From the NCBI GenBank assembly GCA_900316475.1, contig ONDA01000034.1, forward strand, positions 1 through 32,337: a DNA stretch of 32,337 bases, read 5' to 3'. The notes beneath the pieces were generated by a model. The model had not been told where the DNA came from and ran no database searches. It saw nothing but the letters and a program-made list of their open reading frames with translations. Positions within the stretch are counted from its first letter, which is position 1. Each line of letters starts with the position of its first letter. Shown in pieces: positions 1 to 7,833 of this stretch. Source of the DNA: an uncultured Prevotellaceae bacterium (GTDB lineage: Bacteria; Bacteroidota; Bacteroidia; Bacteroidales; Bacteroidaceae). A program made the position numbers and the translations under genes.

Positions 1-48
1 ACCGCAGGTAAGGATGGCGGTCAGCATCCATAGATTCATCTTTTTCAT
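1..48 (-). CDS. Lipoprotein, N-terminal start only (runs off window)
   Basis: The reverse strand opens with ATG at 48-46 and reads MKKMNLWMLTAILTCG to the window edge. This is a bacterial signal peptide and very close to the first 16 residues of the lipoprotein at 902-3928 (MRRLNLWMLAAILTICG). The DNA of the two starts is also visibly similar. It lies 30 bases downstream of the frameshifted gene at 79-773 on the same strand, so it probably belongs to the same operon. Only the signal sequence is visible, so no function can be given. Confidence 0.6.
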   Translation of the reverse strand, partial: MKKMNLWMLTAILTCG

Positions 49-78
49 CTAATTCTAATGATTTTTTTAATTTGTAAT

Positions 79-773
79 TTACTTCTTATGGTGATAGTCC
101 TGAATGAGTCCCTTCTTCACGAGGATGGGCAGGATGTTGGCTGCCGACTGGCGGTCCCCCTTCTTCTGGCGGCCATAGTATTGCTCGAAGGTGACGGGGT
201 CGTCGCGCAGCAGCTGCTCCATGAAGGCATCGTTGAGGCGGGTCATGACGTACTTGCCTTTCTCGTTGGGGGCCTTGTCCACCAGATACAGAATGTGGTG
301 CTGCATCAGGTCGTCATTGGTCAACAGCAGGTCGGTGGCCAGGAAGATGCTTCCCCACGTGGTGTGACCCGTGGCCAGCAATGCGATGTCGAGACCGATG
401 TTCACCAAGTCCAGGACATCACCCAAGGTCACATGGTAACTGACCACCAACAGCTTGTTACCCTTGTAAGGGAGGTACCACCGTCCTCGTCACGCAGGAA
501 ACGCTGGTTGATAAACAGCTGCTTGTCAATCTGCATCATGAAGACGTCGTGCTTGATGACCTTGTTCACCTCCTTGTCGGAAGTCTTGAGGGTAAAGTCC
601 TGTCCGTCGTACTTGACACGTATCGAGTCGGGTTCCTTTTCAGGAATCAGGTCTGCATAGGGTTTCCACTGGTTAGTCTTGTACTCGGCATAACTGTTAC
701 AAAACTTGGTCTGAGCCTGTGCATTCAGTGCCATGAGGCACATCAGCACCAATAATAACTTTACATGTTTCAT
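79..773 (-). pseudogene. Secreted protein of unknown function, broken by one frameshift
   Basis: Two reverse-strand frames together make one protein of about 231 residues. The first part starts at 773 with a signal peptide (MKHVKLLLVLMCLMALNAQA) and reads normally to about RFLRDEDG. The second part continues in another frame as WYLPYKGNKLLVVSYHVTLG and runs to the TAA at 79-81. The switch lies near 465-485, and one base appears to be missing there. The natural join across the switch and the same codon style on both sides argue that this was one gene. I do not recognise the family. It may be a true inactivating mutation or a sequencing error. It follows the lipoprotein at 902-3928 on the same strand, separated by a strong hairpin. 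Confidence 0.6.
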
Positions 774-843
774 TTTTTTACTATTCCCAGATGTTTAAAG
801 GCGATTCCGACATCGAGGTTAGGAGGTTAGGACTTACACAAAT

Positions 844-876
844 GGTCAGGAACGATGTGACACATCGTTCCTGACC
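844..876 (-). terminator. Perfect hairpin after the 902-3928 lipoprotein gene
   Basis: Arms 844-857 and 863-876 (GGTCAGGAACGATG and its exact complement) are 14 bp, extendable by one pair, with a 3-5 base loop. It sits 26 bases beyond the stop codon of the lipoprotein gene. No long T-run follows, so it may act as an mRNA 3' stabiliser or weak terminator rather than a strong stop. Confidence 0.55.
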
Positions 877-901
877 CCGTGTGCAGATCTATTCACAGTT
901 A

Positions 902-3900
902 CTATTCATGGAATACCAACTCCGCGACTCTGAGTCGCAGGTCAGCTCCCCAGAAGTTCGCCCAGCCACTGAGGGAACCATTGTAGCAAACTACCCTGAA
1001 CCTGAATTCCTGATACGATCCCGGTATCTTGACCTCGTAGGTCTTCGAGGCCGAGTTGCCCTTTGGCTGCTCTTTGTATCGGGAGTCAATCTCTATCCAC
1101 TCGCCCTTCTCGTTCTTGGCACTGATGCTCCAAAGCTCGGGTTCGCTCTTATACTTGTTCCAATTATTATGATTGTAGAGGGTGTAGCTCTTGACGTTTA
1201 TGGGGCGGCTGGACTTGAACTCGCACTCCCAATAGGAACCGTTGACCCTCGCTTTGATTGAGGGTTCCCAAGCCGTGTTAAGATTGCCGTCGAACAGGTT
1301 CTCGATGTAGCCGCCACCGCCTTTGACCTCCGTGAAGGTGACTCCGTGCAGCGCAGTTTCATAACCGGGCTTTACGAATGACAGCACATCCTTCATGTGC
1401 TTCAGCTGGTACTCCTGATAGGCAGTACCCGACTCCTTGTTGGCAAGGCCCTCCTTCTTCAGGTCGGCCAGCCACTTCTCAGCGTGACTGACGACACCCA
1501 CGGCCTTGTTCCAGCTGAGCCAACGAACTTCGGGCAGGTAGGTGCGCGTATAAGATAGCGGAGCATTGAGGCTCTTCAGCTTCACCGTCACCATGACCGT
1601 CACCTCGTAGAACGGCAGGTAGGGCTTGATGTCCTGCCCCCAGGTACTCTCGTCGTAGCCGAACATGGTGGGTTCCATCAGCGACTCGTCGTTACCACGG
1701 CCTACCAGGGCATAGCCCACCTTGTTGTCAGTTTCTATATCCTTATAAGCCTTGGGGTAGGTCATGTCCATCTTGTCGCTGCAGTCATAGAGGTAGTCCC
1801 AGGCGGGATTGTTGCTGTTCATCTTGTAGTCGCTCACGTAGACTTGCTCTTTTGACAAGGTGTACTGGTTATAGACGGGCAGGTTGAATGCCTTGCGGTA
1901 CTCGCTGCCCATGTCGTGCTTCGTCTTGTTGCGTACGGCACAGAAGGTCTTCACGTCAACATACTCGATGTCGCTCTTGGGGAACACGTTGGGGTTGAGC
2001 ACCACCTCCACACTGCTGGGGTCGAAGAGGCAGGGTGAACCCCTGAATTTGTTGCGAAACTTCTTATCGATGACACTGAGACTGGGGCTGATTAAGCTGC
2101 CGTCTTCCATTCGTGTATTAAAGTAGTACTGTGCATCGAGCTGATATACCACAGGACTGCTCTTGATGTTCCACACACCCTGTCCGAGGGTTGTGTTCTT
2201 GGTATCGAAGCGTGCCATCGGCATGTCGGGCGAGGTGACACGGCCCACGTTGACTGTACCAGAGATGAGGCCCTTGGTGTCGATGGTGCCATCGATGGTG
2301 TTCACGACACTATACTTTGGTTTCGCGGTGTCTTTGTCGCGTATGCTGGTGAATACGCCGTAGCCTTTTCCCAACAGACCGAAGCCCGCCTTGACGGCAT
2401 TTCCCCACTTGCCGTCGGAAATCCCAGTGGCGAGTTGTGCGACTGTGCCGCCTACGTCGGTAAGCATGCTGACCACTCCGCTCAGTGAGTTGCAGTTATA
2501 AGCCGTGCTATAGCTTTCACGCTGTACCTTGGCAGAAAGCACGCTGCTGAACGTGACGTTGCTGTTAGCCCATGCGCGCATCTGCAGGCGGAGACGTTCG
2601 AGGGCAGCGGCATATCCGGGACGGTAGTTAGACAGGTCGACGTCGAATGCCCACCATCCCGCGTTTGGCGTGATGAATCCGTCTTTAGAGCGCGAGCCCA
2701 CCCAAGGCGAGCAGTACACGTTGTAGTCTGAACTGTTCATGCCGATGGCAGCACGGTTTACAACAGTCTTGTCCATGGGCAGTCCATAGCGGAAGCCTAA
2801 GTGCTGGGCTGTCTGCTCGCCCATGGTTACCTCCCAGGCATGGTCGTTGGCATTGTTGGCACTGAAGTTCTCCGGGATGTAGGTAAAGAAACGCAGGATG
2901 CCTGAATACTTGTTATAGAGGGCAAAGAAGTGGTAGCCGCTCGAACCGATGGTCTGCACCTGTTCGCCGCAATAGTTCATCACCAGGTCCCAGCCAGTGT
3001 CAGGCCTGATGTCGTTGCAGAAGTTCATGGGCAGGTTGTTGTTGGTTACCTGGCTGCTCCAAGGCAACTGCACGGTGATGTTCTTTTGTCCGTCCCAAAG
3101 CAGGATGGTCTCCTGGTTGCGCCAGCCCGTGCGGTTGAAGGCTGCATCGTTGGGATTGGTAGCGGTGCCCTTGGCAGTGCTTGCCACAAGATTATTCACT
3201 TCCTCGTACTTGGCCTTCTGGCCCTGGGTGGTGCTGATGGCCTGACGGGTCAAGTCAACCTTGCCAGCTACCTGCCCCAGCAGCTTCACCGTCTCGTTGG
3301 CACTGTTGAACGCGAAGGCTGAAGCGCCAGCGCGGGTGCGAGCCAGGAAGGGGTAGAAGTCGGTATCGTCGTCTTCCTCAGTTTCGCTGCCCTTGTCCTC
3401 GTAGAGTTCAGGATGTTCAGCCAGCGATTCCTGATAAGCCAGTGTAGAGAGCGCCTCCTCAGAGATAAAGAAGAGGTCGTCGTCAGTCCCGCTGAAGCCG
3501 TAGAGTGTCACGGCAGATTCGGGGTTGCCGGGCTTACCATCCATATCGTACACAATGGTGACGCCACTGGCCTTAATGTTCTCGTCAACATCCCAAGCGA
3601 GTTCCTCGTTGACAAAGGGCTTCCAAGTGCCCGACATCGAATCGACATCAAACTCATAGTCGTCGTTGGTGTAATAATCGTAAACCTCAAACGTGTTGTC
3701 GGCTTTGAAATCATATATCCGCACACCGTCCAAACCCAGCGCAATATCACTCATGTCCAAATGTAGCCCGACAGTCGCTTTCTGCATATCGGATTCTGTC
3801 ACTTGGCCCGGATTGACGGGCGTTACGGGATTGTCTTCTGCTGATTCTGCGCATGAGGTCAGCCCCATTGTCATAGTGCCGCAGATGGTCAGTATGGCGG

Positions 3901-3928
3901 CAAGCATCCATAGATTTAGTCTTCTCAT
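902..3928 (-). CDS. Large surface lipoprotein with discoidin-like C-terminal domain
   Basis: 1008 residues. It has a type II signal peptide with lipobox GLTSC (Cys26), then an acidic, proline-containing linker typical of exported Bacteroidota lipoproteins. The middle has no family I recognise; a Gly/Ala-rich stretch near residues 480-530 looks structural. The last ~140 residues contain YIENLFDGNLNTAWEP, YWECEFKSSRPINVKSYTLY and a final RVAELVFHE. This is the pattern of an F5/8 type C (discoidin) fold, usually a carbohydrate or surface-binding module. It starts 31 bases after the phosphatase stop, so the two are probably co-transcribed. A separate scrap of a paralogue's C-terminus lies at 6976-7149. 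Lipoprotein assignment is firm, discoidin likeness moderate, role unknown. Confidence 0.8.
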   Translation of the reverse strand: MRRLNLWMLAAILTICGTMTMGLTSCAESAEDNPVTPVNPGQVTESDMQKATVGLHLDMSDIALGLDGVRIYDFKADNTFEVYDYYTNDDYEFDVDSMSGTWKPFVNEELAWDVDENIKASGVTIVYDMDGKPGNPESAVTLYGFSGTDDDLFFISEEALSTLAYQESLAEHPELYEDKGSETEEDDDTDFYPFLARTRAGASAFAFNSANETVKLLGQVAGKVDLTRQAISTTQGQKAKYEEVNNLVASTAKGTATNPNDAAFNRTGWRNQETILLWDGQKNITVQLPWSSQVTNNNLPMNFCNDIRPDTGWDLVMNYCGEQVQTIGSSGYHFFALYNKYSGILRFFTYIPENFSANNANDHAWEVTMGEQTAQHLGFRYGLPMDKTVVNRAAIGMNSSDYNVYCSPWVGSRSKDGFITPNAGWWAFDVDLSNYRPGYAAALERLRLQMRAWANSNVTFSSVLSAKVQRESYSTAYNCNSLSGVVSMLTDVGGTVAQLATGISDGKWGNAVKAGFGLLGKGYGVFTSIRDKDTAKPKYSVVNTIDGTIDTKGLISGTVNVGRVTSPDMPMARFDTKNTTLGQGVWNIKSSPVVYQLDAQYYFNTRMEDGSLISPSLSVIDKKFRNKFRGSPCLFDPSSVEVVLNPNVFPKSDIEYVDVKTFCAVRNKTKHDMGSEYRKAFNLPVYNQYTLSKEQVYVSDYKMNSNNPAWDYLYDCSDKMDMTYPKAYKDIETDNKVGYALVGRGNDESLMEPTMFGYDESTWGQDIKPYLPFYEVTVMVTVKLKSLNAPLSYTRTYLPEVRWLSWNKAVGVVSHAEKWLADLKKEGLANKESGTAYQEYQLKHMKDVLSFVKPGYETALHGVTFTEVKGGGGYIENLFDGNLNTAWEPSIKARVNGSYWECEFKSSRPINVKSYTLYNHNNWNKYKSEPELWSISAKNEKGEWIEIDSRYKEQPKGNSASKTYEVKIPGSYQEFRFRVVCYNGSLSGWANFWGADLRLRVAELVFHE

Positions 3929-3959
3929 GATTCTATTGTTTATATGAATATAATTGTTT

Positions 3960-4826
3960 TCACTTAACCACGACTTTTTGCTGGTTCTGGATGACTATGC
4001 CACGGGTGCCGGCTGTTACGGGCGTGCCCTGCAGTGTGTAGGCACGGTCGCTGGTCATAGACACTACGCGGGCTGACTGTACGGGCGTTGACTCACCCTT
4101 CAGCCGCTTGTATTCCTCGCGGGCCTTCTTCATCTGTTCCAGGAAACGGTCGCTGGTGTGCAGACGGGCATAGGCGGCAGAGGCAGCCAGACGTGCGGCG
4201 TCGGTGTCGCTCTGCCAGTGGGCACCCACCACCAGGCGGTTTTCGCCGTAGCGGTAGCCACGTGCCAGGATCTCGGTGGCGCGGTCGGGGTTGATCTCTG
4301 ACATCAGCAGTGCCGAACTCCAGCCCAGCAGGGTGTGGCCTGAGGGGTAAGAGCCGTTCTTGCGCAGTGACTCTTCATCCTCGGGGTAGAGCGTCGGCTC
4401 GTTGAACACCATGAAGGGACGGCGGCGCTTGTACTTCTGCTTGGGAATGGTGCAGATGCTGTCGCACGTGGCAGTGCCGTCGAGCAGCACCTTGTAGATT
4501 TCGGGTGTCTCATCCTTGGAAATCTTCATGCCGAAAGCCTCCTCAAACTCGGTGAGGATAGTTTCCAGGCCATAGACGGCATCGCGGGTGGCCTGAGCGG
4601 CACGCTCTGCATTCTTGCGCATTTCCTTGCCCCAGTAGTAGCGGGCCACATCGTTCATAAACGCCACCGACGTGCTGTCGGGCGGCCCGGGCAGGAACTT
4701 CATCATGTCGGGCATCTCATCCGTGGTGAAGTACGCATTTACCACCGTTTCTTCATCCTGAGCCCACGCTCCCTGGGTCATCGCACAGAGCATGGCAATC
4801 GTAATAAGAATTGTTTTCCTTGTCAT
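3960..4826 (-). CDS. Secreted PAP2-type (class A-like) acid phosphatase
   Basis: 288 residues with a cleavable signal peptide ending near AWA-QD (about residue 22). The three-part PAP2 active-site signature is complete: K129-x6-R136-P137, GSYPSGHT with PSGH at 161-164, and R197-x5-H203-x3-D207. The GSYPSGHT form is that of class A nonspecific acid phosphatases. It should hydrolyse phosphomonoesters in the periplasm or at the cell surface through a phosphohistidine intermediate. The last ~25 residues (GIVIQNQQKVVVK) resemble the short C-terminal tail common on exported Bacteroidota proteins. First gene of a probable operon with the lipoprotein at 902-3928. Its promoter and a direct-repeat operator candidate lie just upstream. 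Confidence 0.88.
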   Translation of the reverse strand: MTRKTILITIAMLCAMTQGAWAQDEETVVNAYFTTDEMPDMMKFLPGPPDSTSVAFMNDVARYYWGKEMRKNAERAAQATRDAVYGLETILTEFEEAFGMKISKDETPEIYKVLLDGTATCDSICTIPKQKYKRRRPFMVFNEPTLYPEDEESLRKNGSYPSGHTLLGWSSALLMSEINPDRATEILARGYRYGENRLVVGAHWQSDTDAARLAASAAYARLHTSDRFLEQMKKAREEYKRLKGESTPVQSARVVSMTSDRAYTLQGTPVTAGTRGIVIQNQQKVVVK

Positions 4827-4868
4827 TGTTGTATTGTTATTGTAGTTAATAAGTTCGCCTTATGGCTG

Positions 4869-4876
4869 CAAATTTA
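4869..4876 (-). promoter_or_regulatory. Promoter -7 box for the phosphatase operon
   Basis: The reverse strand reads TAAATTTG, matching the Bacteroidota TAnnTTTG box, with a TTG about 20 bases upstream of it. It lies 43 bases before the phosphatase ATG. Confidence 0.6.
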
Positions 4877-4907
4877 CTTATTAATACGCACACGTACAAC
4901 AAATAAG

Positions 4908-4944
4908 ACAACTTGGACCCTCATTTCAGACAAGTTCGACCCTC
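4908..4944 (-). promoter_or_regulatory. Direct repeat, candidate operator for the adjacent AraC-type regulator
   Basis: On the reverse strand the 15-mers GAGGGTCGAACTTGT and GAGGGTCCAAGTTGT occur 22 bases apart (4930-4944 and 4908-4922), differing at two positions. The period is two helical turns. They lie directly upstream of the -33/-7 promoter of the phosphatase, where AraC-family activators usually bind. That the neighbouring regulator binds here is inference. Confidence 0.5.
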
Positions 4945-4953
4945 GGCAAGGGT

Positions 4954-6711
4954 TCAGTTCCCTGCATCCTTGTTCTGGTTGCGGTACTCGGTGGGGGTGA
5001 TGGAGTAGCGCTCCTTGAAGAGGCGGCTGAAGGTGCGGCGGGTGCCGAAGCCGGAAGCGGAGGCGATGTCATCGACGGTCATCTCAGGACTGACGGCGAG
5101 CAGTTCCTTGGCATACTCCAGACGGCAGTGGTTGATGAAGTCGGCAATGGTGGGGAACTCGCTGCCCTGTGAGAAGGCGGCACCGATGCGCTCCTTCGAA
5201 AGGTGGAAGTAGTCGATGGCGGCCTGACGGTCGAACTGAGTGCTGAGGTAGAGCCGCTCGCGGATGATGACGGAGCGGATGTGCTGCGACAGTTCGTCGG
5301 TGGACATTGTGTCGAGGCTGGGAATCGACGGGACAGGATTCCCGACCTGCGGTCGCCTACCCGTAGCCTTTCCTTGAACCTCGGATTCACCGAAGGAATC
5401 AAGCGACCTGTCCCCTTGATTCCTTCCATCTAACATCATCCTTTTATATTCCACGGCCTCGGTCATCTGCTCCACAAGCACGCGGTTCTTGTGGCGGATG
5501 ATGCGCTGTTGGCGGAAGTAATAGACGGCAAAGCCTATGGCCAATAACGCCACGATAAGGGCTGCAACAGCAATAATGGCATTGCGGCTGGCCTCGGCCT
5601 CACGCTGCTGGATCTCCATCTGCTGCTCGTAGGCATGATATCGGGCGGCATAGTCGTGGGCCTCGCTGGCCTGCAACTGGTCGTTGACGGCCTCACTCAG
5701 GGCAGAGTGGCGCTGCCAGTAGTGCTGGCTGAGAGCATGCTGCCCACGGGCCTCGGCAGCCTCGGCACGTCCCCGCAGCTGTCGCACATAGTTGGTGTTC
5801 AGCGTATCGTCGCCAGCCTGGCGGTCTATCTCGTCGTAGGTGGCAAGCATCTTGTCGTAATCGCCCAGCAGCCGCTGGGTCTCAGTGATGGCACTGCGCC
5901 CGTTGAGTGTCTGCCCGAAATCTGACTGCCCGAACATTCTGGTATATTTCTCGGCTTCCTTCCGATTGCCCGTCGAAGCATACGCCTGGGCCAGGAATAC
6001 ATAGGCCTGCGAACGGTAGAAGTCACAGTAGCCTGCCACCTCGTCGCTGTCGGGCTGTTGAGGGGAGCCGTCGGCATAGTCGTCGGGATGCTGCTCGTAG
6101 TCATCGAGCTTGGCGACGAACCGTTCGGCCAGTGAGATGATGCTGTGATAGCGCAGCTCGGATGTGACGGAATCCTCCGGCATGGTAATGGACGGCAACA
6201 GACTGAGTGCCGTGAGCTTGCGCTTCATGGCGATGATGCAGGCATCAAGCTCGGCGAAGTGACGCTGCGGTTCCAGCCGGGCAATGGACTTGTCGAGCAT
6301 CGCTAAGCCCTCCCACCGTTGTCCCAGATGGGTAAGCACGATGCCTATCTCCGACTCCGTGCGCAGGGCCTCGGTCTCGTCGCCCTGCTCGCGGCAGAGC
6401 ATGGCCAATTGTGAAGCCCACTTCACCTGCTCCTCATAGTCCAGACCCATGCGTGCGACATCGGTCAGCAGGCGCAGCAAATCCATCCGCTTGCCGACAT
6501 CTGTCTTGACGGAGTCGTGCTCCAGCAGTGCCAGTGCCATCTGCCGCGCGGTGTCAAGGTTCAGTGTATCAGTAGGATAGGTATAGCCCTTGGCACGCTC
6601 CAGCGTGATGCTGAAACCTGAGGAGGAATCACCCTTCATTCCGCTTCCGCCACTACAGCCTGCCACGGTCAGCACGGCTATATATAATATAAGGTATAGC
6701 AATTTCTTCAT
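4954..6711 (-). CDS. Membrane-anchored TPR sensor with AraC-type DNA-binding domain
   Basis: 585 residues. N-terminal lipoprotein-like signal MKKLLYLILYIAVLTVAGC (Cys19), then a helical TPR-like region to about residue 370. A single transmembrane segment (IIAVAALIVALLAIGFAVYYF) lies near 376-398, followed by a short cytoplasmic coiled stretch. A C-terminal AraC-type double helix-turn-helix at about 475-585 ends in VDDIASASGFGTRRTFSRLF and FKERYSITPTEYR. This is the known Bacteroidota layout in which an outer TPR region is tied to a cytoplasmic AraC domain. An odd linker at about residues 429-464 is encoded by overlapping palindromes. It is transcribed divergently from prmC and upstream of the phosphatase operon, which it probably controls. 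The activating signal is unknown. Confidence 0.85.
   Translation of the reverse strand: MKKLLYLILYIAVLTVAGCSGGSGMKGDSSSGFSITLERAKGYTYPTDTLNLDTARQMALALLEHDSVKTDVGKRMDLLRLLTDVARMGLDYEEQVKWASQLAMLCREQGDETEALRTESEIGIVLTHLGQRWEGLAMLDKSIARLEPQRHFAELDACIIAMKRKLTALSLLPSITMPEDSVTSELRYHSIISLAERFVAKLDDYEQHPDDYADGSPQQPDSDEVAGYCDFYRSQAYVFLAQAYASTGNRKEAEKYTRMFGQSDFGQTLNGRSAITETQRLLGDYDKMLATYDEIDRQAGDDTLNTNYVRQLRGRAEAAEARGQHALSQHYWQRHSALSEAVNDQLQASEAHDYAARYHAYEQQMEIQQREAEASRNAIIAVAALIVALLAIGFAVYYFRQQRIIRHKNRVLVEQMTEAVEYKRMMLDGRNQGDRSLDSFGESEVQGKATGRRPQVGNPVPSIPSLDTMSTDELSQHIRSVIIRERLYLSTQFDRQAAIDYFHLSKERIGAAFSQGSEFPTIADFINHCRLEYAKELLAVSPEMTVDDIASASGFGTRRTFSRLFKERYSITPTEYRNQNKDAGN
5320..5426. repeat. Palindrome cluster inserted in frame in the regulator gene
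   Basis: Within ~107 bases there are several inverted repeats: GGGAATC/GATTCCC (5320-5326 with 5337-5343), GATTC/GAATC near 5384-5400, and a perfect 12-bp stem GAAGGAATCAAG at 5392-5403 with 5415-5426. The loops of the first and last hairpins carry GGGACAGG in opposite orientations. The reading frame stays open and encodes a polar linker between the membrane segment and the DNA-binding domain, as if a small palindromic element had inserted in frame. Confidence 0.5.
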
Positions 6712-6733
6712 TGTCTTTGCGTATATTTGGGTA

Positions 6734-6741
6734 CAAAGATA
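6734..6741 (-). promoter_or_regulatory. Promoter -7 box for the TPR-AraC regulator
   Basis: The reverse strand reads TATCTTTG, a good TAnnTTTG match, 22 bases before the regulator's ATG at 6711. Confidence 0.6.
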
Positions 6742-6792
6742 CGAAAAATCTATTAAAGCAAAAATAAATTTGGCCTTTTCCTCACTTTTCTG

Positions 6793-6800
6793 TAAATTTG
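6793..6800 (+). promoter_or_regulatory. Promoter -7 box for the prmC fragment
   Basis: TAAATTTG with TTTGG about 20 bases upstream (near 6770). The ATG follows only 8 bases after the box, so the transcript would be nearly leaderless. Confidence 0.5.
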
Positions 6801-6808
6801 CAGGCGAT

Positions 6809-7030
6809 ATGACATACGAAGCACTCTGGAAAAGACTGACACCGCTCTATGAGGCTGGCGAGGCGAAAGCCATCGCCCGCTGGATGCTCGACGTGAGGTT
6901 CGGCCTGACGATGGCGGACATCCTGTGCGGCAAGGTAGAGGAACTCTCCGAAGCCGCTCAGGCAGAGCTTAAGGCCCCTCTGCTTCGAAGACGTATACAG
7001 TCAAGGTTCCCGGCACCTATCAGGAAATAG
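6809..7030 (+). pseudogene. prmC: PrmC (HemK) N-terminal fragment, cut off and fused to foreign 3' sequence
   Basis: The ORF begins MTYEALWKRLTPLYEAGEAK and continues through FGLTMADILCGKVEELS. This matches the N-terminal helical domain of PrmC, the methyltransferase that modifies the GGQ glutamine of release factors. Similarity ends near residue 55 (AELKA). The remaining residues are an out-of-frame reading of the lipoprotein tail at 6976-7149, and the frame stops at 7028-7030. Full PrmC is about 280 residues and carries an NPPY motif, which is absent here. The promoter is intact, so a 73-residue product could be made, but it cannot be a methyltransferase. Either a second prmC exists elsewhere or the junction is an assembly error. 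Confidence 0.75.
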
Positions 7031-7149
7031 CCCTAGTTGTCGTCAACTATAATGGCTCATATTCAAACCTTAGCAATTTCTTTGGCAGTTTGTTCGGTGG
7101 TCCTGGTAACTCCCTGCGCATCGGCGAGTTAGTATTCCATGAAGAGTAG
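6976..7149 (+). pseudogene. C-terminal remnant of a discoidin-type lipoprotein
   Basis: The frame reads SASKTYTVKVPGTYQEIA, then VVVNYNGSYSNLSNFFG, and ends RIGELVFHEE with TAG at 7147-7149. It aligns with the last ~50 residues of the lipoprotein at 902-3928 (SASKTYEVKIPGSYQEF, RVAELVFHE). There is no start codon or upstream part; it joins straight onto prmC at about 6970-6980. A perfect hairpin follows, as it does after the intact paralogue. It is the tail of a second family member left by a deletion or rearrangement. Confidence 0.75.
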
Positions 7150-7159
7150 AATGCACACG

Positions 7160-7188
7160 GGAGGGTGTGTCAATTTGACACACCCTCC
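7160..7188 (+). terminator. Perfect 14-bp hairpin after the lipoprotein remnant
   Basis: GGAGGGTGTGTCAA (7160-7173) and its exact complement (7175-7188) are separated by one base, 10 bases after the remnant's stop. It is placed like the hairpin at 844-876 after the intact paralogue. No clear T-tract follows. Confidence 0.55.
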
Positions 7189-7246
7189 TCATGATTAGCT
7201 ACAAATTGTATGGTGAACGCCCCTTGAATGGCTTTCGCCTCCGTCT

Positions 7247-7684
7247 TAAAAAACGCAATTATCCGCTTATCCGCAAACTCTATTGAGTATCAGATGGTTA
7301 GCGTGAAATTATCCGCCATTTATCCGTCAATTATCCGCCAATTTTGCCTCTTTGGACGCTTTTTCCGACCATTTTAGCCTTTGTCCTATACCGTCAGCCC
7401 CTTTGTCCTATACCGTCTGAGCCTTTGTCTTCGCCCTTTGTCGCTGAAACGTAACGGCCATTTAGGAAGAGTCCGACGGGCGCGGACTTTTGTCCGTGCC
7501 CGTCGGACTGTTGGTTTGCTTACGGTAAAGTTTACCTTTCATCCCAACTCTCGTGGCCAGATGCAGCTGCAAGTCATCGTGCTCATACATGGCGGATACA
7601 TGGCGGATACATGGCGGATAATTTTGCGCTAACCATCTGACATTCAGCAGAGTTTGCGGATAAGCGGATAATTGCGTTTTTTTA
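7247..7684. mobile_element. 438-bp inverted-repeat element (MITE-like), no coding
   Basis: Arms of about 94 bases (7247-7340 and 7590-7684) are inverted copies with roughly ten differences by eye, starting TAAAAAACGCAATTATCCGC. Each arm carries about five copies of TTATCCGC in the same relative orientation. The right arm ends inside in three exact tandem TGGCGGATACA units (7590, 7601, 7612). The interior holds CCTTTGTC units at 7378, 7400 and 7422 (22-bp period; the first two are 18-bp identical) and at 7435, plus an 18-bp hairpin. No transposase or convincing ORF is inside, and I see no clear target duplication. It could be a non-autonomous transposon, or an iteron-like protein-binding region. 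Confidence 0.55.
7470..7509. repeat. 18-bp hairpin with TTTT loop inside the inverted-repeat element
   Basis: AGTCCGACGGGCGCGGAC (7470-7487) pairs with 7492-7509 with a single G-T wobble and a TTTT loop. It is the strongest GC hairpin in the intergenic stretch. No T-run follows, so it is not an ordinary terminator. Confidence 0.6.
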
Positions 7685-7796
7685 CGCGGTTAGTCTGAAA
7701 TCGCTTCCGACAAAAAGCGAGTACTACGTGCAAAAAATAGCGAAAAAACCCATAAGATGAATTTTACTCTTATACGGAAACTTAGCAATGACAGTG

Positions 7797-7804
7797 CAAA
7801 GATA
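7797..7804 (-). promoter_or_regulatory. Orphan promoter box pointing into the inverted-repeat element
   Basis: The reverse strand reads TATCTTTGCAC, a strong TAnnTTTG match, but no gene follows on that strand before the element at 7247-7684. It could drive a small RNA or be the relic of a lost gene. Confidence 0.35.
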
Positions 7805-7833
7805 CAACATAAATCAAATGAAGGGAACAGAAA

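Noticed and set aside
7590-7622. TGGCGGATACA tandem units as a CRISPR array
   Set aside because: The units are directly adjacent with no spacers and no cas genes are present.
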